DNA from: Chloracidobacterium sp. CP2_5A
GTDB taxonomy: Bacteria; Acidobacteriota; Blastocatellia; Chloracidobacteriales; Chloracidobacteriaceae
Reading direction: 5' to 3'
Length of the DNA stretch: 35,295 nt
Assembly: GCA_002254845.1 (NCBI GenBank)
Contig: NKPT01000036.1
Location: 1 to 35,295, forward strand
Positions 31,522 to 35,295 of the stretch are shown in pieces. The notes beneath the pieces are model-generated. The model ran no database searches, was not told where the DNA came from, and worked only from the letters and a program-made list of their open reading frames with translations. The translations under genes and the position numbers were made by a program. The first letter of the stretch is position 1. The number at the start of each line of letters is the position of its first letter.

Positions 31522-31926
31522 GCTGAGTCGCGGCGCTGAACGCGCCGTACGTCAATGTCCGGGCAGGCGACAGTCTCAAGCAAAGCGGCTCGGGTTAGCC
31601 GGATGTCGAAGCAAAGCGGATAAAAACAGAAGCAGAACATACCGTTTCAAAACCTTTGCATGAACACTGCATTCCTGCCTTCGTGCAAAGGCTCAGCCGT
31701 CACGCCACTTGACCCGATACGCTCTGCTTCTATTGGGCTCGCATTCATTCCCAGCTTTGTTGTTTCGCTGTTGCGGGGCGCTGAGCGCGTTCTAAAAAAT
31801 GCTCAGTCCTGTAGGCTGCGCCCGGCCGAAATTATCCGCCCAACTTGATTATCCGCCCAACTTGCCCGCCAGAGCGCGCCTTTCGAGCGAGGCGTCCGCG
31901 AGCCTCCGCTTCGCAGATTAAAGTCT
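31522..31926. other. Gap upstream of the str operon promoter
   Basis: About 400 bases without a convincing gene. It contains a 17-base tandem duplication (31831-31864) and a CTGAGC/GCTCAG inverted repeat (31781-31806) with an A-rich loop but no T-run. Base composition is less GC-rich than the surrounding genes. Confidence 0.55.
31831..31864. repeat. 17-bp perfect tandem duplication
   Basis: ATTATCCGCCCAACTTG occurs twice head to tail (31831-31847 and 31848-31864), about 65 bases before the str operon promoter. Confidence 0.93.
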
Positions 31927-31956
31927 TGACACGGATTCCTTACTACTCGTAGCATA
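31927..31956 (+). promoter_or_regulatory. Sigma-70-type promoter of the str operon
   Basis: TTGACA (31927-31932) and TAGCAT (31951-31956) are 18 bases apart. This is a perfect -35 and a moderate -10, 116 bases upstream of rpsL, and it is the only good candidate in the gap. Confidence 0.6.
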
Positions 31957-32071
31957 GACGTTTCGTCACTCAAAACCCCAGTCGCTCACGAGGAAGGTGG
32001 CGCCGCCGGGATTTTTGGTGGCGGGCTGCCAAGCGAGGCGGTGTTTCGAGAGAGAGTTTCTGGAGGTTAGC

Positions 32072-32488
32072 GTGCCAACGATTAATCAGCTCGTTCGGAA
32101 GGGACGGGAAAAGGTCAGATACAAGACGAGCAGTCCGGCGCTTCAATCGTGCCCGCAAAAGCGCGGCGTTTGCACGCGCGTCTACACTCAGACGCCCAAG
32201 AAGCCAAACTCCGCCCTGCGCAAGGTGGCGCGCGTGCGACTGGTCAATGGCATAGAGGTGACGACATACATTCCCGGCATCGGTCACAACCTCCAGGAGC
32301 ACTCGATTGTGCTGATTCGAGGCGGGCGCGTTAAGGATTTGCCGGGCGTGCGCTACCACGTCGTGCGCGGAACGCTTGACTCGGTCGGCGTCGCCAATCG
32401 CCGTCAAGGACGCTCGAAGTATGGAGCGAAGCGCCCAAAAGAGGGAGGCAAAGGCGCGCCGGCGAAAGGCCCCGCCAAGAAAAAGTAG
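32072..32488 (+). CDS. rpsL: 30S ribosomal protein S12
   Basis: A 138-residue protein of the ribosomal decoding centre. It matches S12 throughout: [11 protein letters not shown] at the start, [17 protein letters not shown] with the Lys whose changes give streptomycin resistance in other species, and [11 protein letters not shown] with the conserved loop. The start is GTG at 32072 behind GGAGGT (32062-32067); an upstream in-frame ATG at 31997 would add unrelated residues. The C-terminus has a Lys/Gly/Pro-rich tail about 14 residues longer than the common 124-residue form. First gene of the str operon. Confidence 0.97.
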   Translation: MPTINQLVRKGREKVRYKTSSPALQSCPQKRGVCTRVYTQTPKKPNSALRKVARVRLVNGIEVTTYIPGIGHNLQEHSIVLIRGGRVKDLPGVRYHVVRGTLDSVGVANRRQGRSKYGAKRPKEGGKGAPAKGPAKKK

Positions 32489-32543
32489 TTTGAGCGGGAG
32501 GGGCGTCGCGTCGCTTCTCCCGAAAGAATGGAGCAAGCGAGCT

Positions 32544-33017
32544 ATGCCGCGGAGACGAGTTGCCGAAAGACGGGAAGTGCTTCCCGATCCGATATACAAC
32601 AGCGAGATTGTGACGAAGTTTATCAACTGCTTGATGTGGGACGGCAAGCGTTCCGTGGCTGAGAAAATCTTCTACCGAGCTATGGAGAGCATTCGCGCCA
32701 AGACCGACGACGATCCGCTCAAGATTTTCAAGAAGGCTTTGGATAATGTTCGCCCGCGGGTGGAAGTGCGCTCGCGGCGCGTGGGTGGGGCGACCTATCA
32801 GGTGCCGATCGAAGTGGATTATCGGAGACGCGGAAACGCTCTGGCGGTGCGCTGGCTCATTACCTACGCGCGTCAGCGCGGCGAGAAGGCGATGATTGAT
32901 CGGTTGGCGAACGAGCTTCTCGACGCTTCCAACTTGCGCGGCGCAGCTGTCAAGAAGCGCGACGAGGTGCACCGCATGGCGGATGCCAACCGGGCTTTCG
33001 CGCACTATCGCTGGTAG
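32544..33017 (+). CDS. rpsG: 30S ribosomal protein S7
   Basis: A 157-residue primary 16S rRNA-binding protein that nucleates assembly of the 30S head. [40 protein letters not shown], the [14 protein letters not shown] beta-hairpin and the C-terminal [13 protein letters not shown] are diagnostic. The open frame extends into rpsL, but the ATG at 32544 gives the normal length. It sits 55 bases after rpsL and 24 bases before fusA. Confidence 0.97.
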   Translation: MPRRRVAERREVLPDPIYNSEIVTKFINCLMWDGKRSVAEKIFYRAMESIRAKTDDDPLKIFKKALDNVRPRVEVRSRRVGGATYQVPIEVDYRRRGNALAVRWLITYARQRGEKAMIDRLANELLDASNLRGAAVKKRDEVHRMADANRAFAHYRW

Positions 33018-33041
33018 CTTCTATAGGGTGGTAAGAACGCT

Positions 33042-35156
33042 ATGGCACGGAAAGCGCCGCTAAATAGGTTTCGTAATATCGGCATCATGGCGCACATTGA
33101 CGCCGGTAAGACGACGACGACTGAACGCATCCTGTACTACACCGGTCGTAACCACAAGCTGGGCGAGGTCCACGAGGGCGCGGCCACGATGGATTACATG
33201 GTGCAGGAGCAGGAGCGCGGCATCACGATTACTTCCGCTGCCACGACTTGCTTTTGGCGACTGGGCGGCGCGGCCGAAGGCGAGCAGTTTCGCATCAATA
33301 TCATTGACACCCCTGGTCACGTGGACTTCACGATCGAGGTTGAGCGCTCCCTGCGCGTCTTGGATGGCGCGGTCGCGGTGTTTGACGCGGTCGCCGGCGT
33401 CCAGCCTCAATCGGAAACGGTCTGGCGTCAGGCAAATAAGTATGGCGTTCCGCGCATCGCCTTTATCAATAAGATGGATCGCGCGGGCGCTGACTTTTAC
33501 AAGAGCGCCGACTCGATTCGCGTTCGCCTTAACGCTCGCCCCATCCCAATCTTTCATCCGGTCGGGGCTGAAGACGCCTTTGAGGGCGTCGTTGACCTGA
33601 TCACGATGCAGGTGGTTCGGTGGGATGAGGAAAGCAATGGGCAGAAAATGCTTTTTTCGCCTCCAACCGGGAGCCTGTTGGATGAGGCGAAGGCGGCGCG
33701 CGATCGGATGATTGAGTCGCTGGCTGATGTTGATGACGAAATTGCTGAAAAATACCTAGAAGGGACGGATATTTCCGAGGCTCAGCTCCGCGCCGTGCTG
33801 CGGCGCGAGACAATTGCGATGAACATTGTCCCCGTGCTGTGCGGCTCGGCTTTCAAGAACAAGGGCGTTCAGCAGCTCCTCGACGCGGTTGTGTATTACC
33901 TGCCCTCGCCAATTGATATTCCGCCCGTTAAGGGCATCGTGCCAAGAACCGAGGAGGAGGACAGCCGCAAGGCCGCCGATGACGAGCCTTTTTCGGCGCT
34001 GGTCTTCAAGATTCTCTCGGATAAGCACATTGGGCAACTTGCTTTCTGTCGGATTTACTCAGGCGTGTTGTCTTCGGGATCCTATGTGCTCAACTCGACC
34101 AAGGAAACGAAGGAGCGCATTGGGCGAGTTATGCAGATGCACGCGAACAAGCGCGAAGACCTTGAGGAGGCTTATGCCGGTGAAATCGTCGCAGTCGCCG
34201 GGCTGAAGAACGTTGTGACCGGGGATACTATTTGCGACGAAAAGGCGCCCATTATTCTTGAGGCAATGGAGTTCCCGACGCCGGTCATCGAGGTGGCTAT
34301 TGAGCCCAAGACGCGCCAGGATCAAGATAAGCTAAGCGTCGCGCTTGGAAGGCTTGCTCAGGAAGACCCTTCCTTCCGAGTCAAAACCGATCAGGAGACC
34401 AATCAAACGCTGATCGCCGGCATGGGCGAGCTTCACCTTGAGATTATCGTGGATCGCTTGCGGCGCGAATTCAATGTAGACGCCAACGTTGGGCGGCCAC
34501 AGGTAGCTTACCGCGAGACGATTCGCGTGCCGTCCGAGGGCGTCGGCAAGTACGTTCGGCAAACAGGCGGTCGCGGCATGTATGGGCACGCTGAAATTAA
34601 GCTTTATCCGCTTGATCCAGGTAGCGGCTTTGTCTTTGAAAATAAAATTGTGGGTGGCGTTATTCCGCGCGAATATATTCCAGCTGTCGAGTCAGGAATT
34701 AAGGAGGCTATGGAGCGTGGAATCCTTGCCGGCTACGAAGTTGTGGATGTCAAAGTGGAGCTGGTTTTTGGCAGTTACCACGAAGTTGACTCCAATGAAA
34801 TGGCATTCAAAATCGCAGGCTCAATGGCTTTTCAAGAGGCGGCGAAAAAAGCGAAGCCAGTCCTGCTTGAGCCAGTAATGGCTGTAGAGGTTGAATCGCC
34901 AGAGGAGTACTTCGGTTCCGTCACCGGCGACTTGAGCTCGCGTCGCGGGCGGATCGAGGGTTTTTCAGAGCGCGCCGGCTCGCGAGTGATTTCGGCCGCG
35001 GTGCCGCTTTCGGAAATGTTTGGCTACTCGACGGTTTTGCGCTCGATGTCGCAGGGACGCGCAATCTACACGATGCATTTTAAGTCATATGAGGAAGCGC
35101 CAAAGTCTGTCGCGGAAGAAATTATCGCTAAGGCAAAGGGCGCGGCGGCCAACTGA
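33042..35156 (+). CDS. fusA: Translation elongation factor G
   Basis: A 704-residue GTPase that drives ribosomal translocation. G1 is AHIDAGKT (17-24), followed by the switch I region [16 protein letters not shown]3 DTPGH and G4 NKMD. Domain II, III, IV ([26 protein letters not shown]) and V ([32 protein letters not shown]) follow in order, and the length is standard. AGGGTGG precedes the ATG. Third gene of the str operon. Confidence 0.98.
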   Translation: MARKAPLNRFRNIGIMAHIDAGKTTTTERILYYTGRNHKLGEVHEGAATMDYMVQEQERGITITSAATTCFWRLGGAAEGEQFRINIIDTPGHVDFTIEVERSLRVLDGAVAVFDAVAGVQPQSETVWRQANKYGVPRIAFINKMDRAGADFYKSADSIRVRLNARPIPIFHPVGAEDAFEGVVDLITMQVVRWDEESNGQKMLFSPPTGSLLDEAKAARDRMIESLADVDDEIAEKYLEGTDISEAQLRAVLRRETIAMNIVPVLCGSAFKNKGVQQLLDAVVYYLPSPIDIPPVKGIVPRTEEEDSRKAADDEPFSALVFKILSDKHIGQLAFCRIYSGVLSSGSYVLNSTKETKERIGRVMQMHANKREDLEEAYAGEIVAVAGLKNVVTGDTICDEKAPIILEAMEFPTPVIEVAIEPKTRQDQDKLSVALGRLAQEDPSFRVKTDQETNQTLIAGMGELHLEIIVDRLRREFNVDANVGRPQVAYRETIRVPSEGVGKYVRQTGGRGMYGHAEIKLYPLDPGSGFVFENKIVGGVIPREYIPAVESGIKEAMERGILAGYEVVDVKVELVFGSYHEVDSNEMAFKIAGSMAFQEAAKKAKPVLLEPVMAVEVESPEEYFGSVTGDLSSRRGRIEGFSERAGSRVISAAVPLSEMFGYSTVLRSMSQGRAIYTMHFKSYEEAPKSVAEEIIAKAKGAAAN

Positions 35157-35197
35157 GCGATTTTTGATGAAGGCTTTTAGTTTTTGAGGAGCGAGCC

Positions 35198-35295
35198 ATG
35201 TCAAAGGAGAAATTCGACCGGAGTAAGACGCACGTCAACATTGGGACGATAGGTCACGTGGATCACGGGAAGACGACGTTGACGGCGGCCATCAC
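35198..35295 (+). CDS. tuf: Translation elongation factor Tu, 5' fragment
   Basis: The first 32 codons are present and the gene runs off the window end. It starts [20 protein letters not shown] and continues through the P-loop [14 protein letters not shown], diagnostic of EF-Tu. GAGGAGCG lies about eight bases before the ATG. It follows fusA by 41 bases, completing the usual rpsL-rpsG-fusA-tuf order. Confidence 0.97.
   Translation, partial: MSKEKFDRSKTHVNIGTIGHVDHGKTTLTAAI

Noticed and set aside
31781-31806. Inverted repeat CTGAGC/GCTCAG as a terminator of the PotA-like region
   Set aside because: It has no T-run and lies upstream, not downstream, of the PotA-like gene on its strand; a 6-bp stem is expected by chance at this scale.
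1-35295. CRISPR array, tRNA/rRNA genes, insertion sequences, prophage
   Set aside because: No regularly spaced repeats, no tRNA-like or rRNA-like stretches noticed, no transposase or integrase motifs, and no terminal inverted repeats flanking a module. tRNAscan-SE and ISfinder searches would confirm.

Overview
The window looks like a chromosomal segment of a GC-rich Gram-negative bacterium, most likely an Acidobacteriota of the Chloracidobacterium type. That placement is an inference from overall gene content and style; no marker was compared. A TonB-dependent outer-membrane receptor with a haem importer fixes a two-membrane envelope. A chorismate dehydratase (MqnA) indicates menaquinone made by the futalosine route, and glutamyl-tRNA reductase (HemA) indicates tetrapyrroles made by the C5 route. 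No phage, transposon, integrase, tRNA, rRNA or CRISPR array is visible.

Layout. 1-174(-): 5' fragment of an acyltransferase-3 membrane protein. 414-4079(+): very large secreted multidomain nuclease of the endonuclease/exonuclease/phosphatase fold, closed by a strong terminator. 4080-5135: about 1 kb without a convincing gene but with three terminator-like hairpins. 5136-7311(+): mltG and a serine beta-lactamase-fold hydrolase. 7413-10070(+): a small helical protein, then a tightly coupled trio made of a type III polyketide synthase, a His/Asp-rich membrane protein and a UbiG-like methyltransferase. This trio is the best candidate for an unusual pathway. 10115-11242(-): membrane PIN/TRAM protein. 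11452-15428(+): an orphan MacB/FtsX-type permease, an MFS exporter and a secreted serpin. 15385-16755(-): an Fsr-like MFS transporter.

16818-24437(+) is an iron/haem acquisition block. It starts with a 7-1-7 Fur-type palindrome and a structured leader, followed by a TonB receptor, a small cysteine-containing protein, HmuS-like haem-utilisation protein, and HmuT/HmuU/HmuV (binding protein, permease, ATPase). 24594-25905(+): def and mqnA. 25871-27088(-): a DAO-type flavoprotein. 27097-29320(-): hemA behind a CcsA/HemX-type membrane protein. 29491-30390(+): an ADP-ribosylglycohydrolase-family protein with altered metal motifs. 30364-31515(-): a PotA-like ATPase. 31927-35295(+): the str operon, rpsL-rpsG-fusA-tuf, with tuf cut by the window end.

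In function the window combines envelope maintenance, haem uptake and haem synthesis, respiratory quinone synthesis and translation. The lipid/phenolic biosynthesis trio, the structured leaders and a set of short intergenic tandem duplications deserve the closest look.
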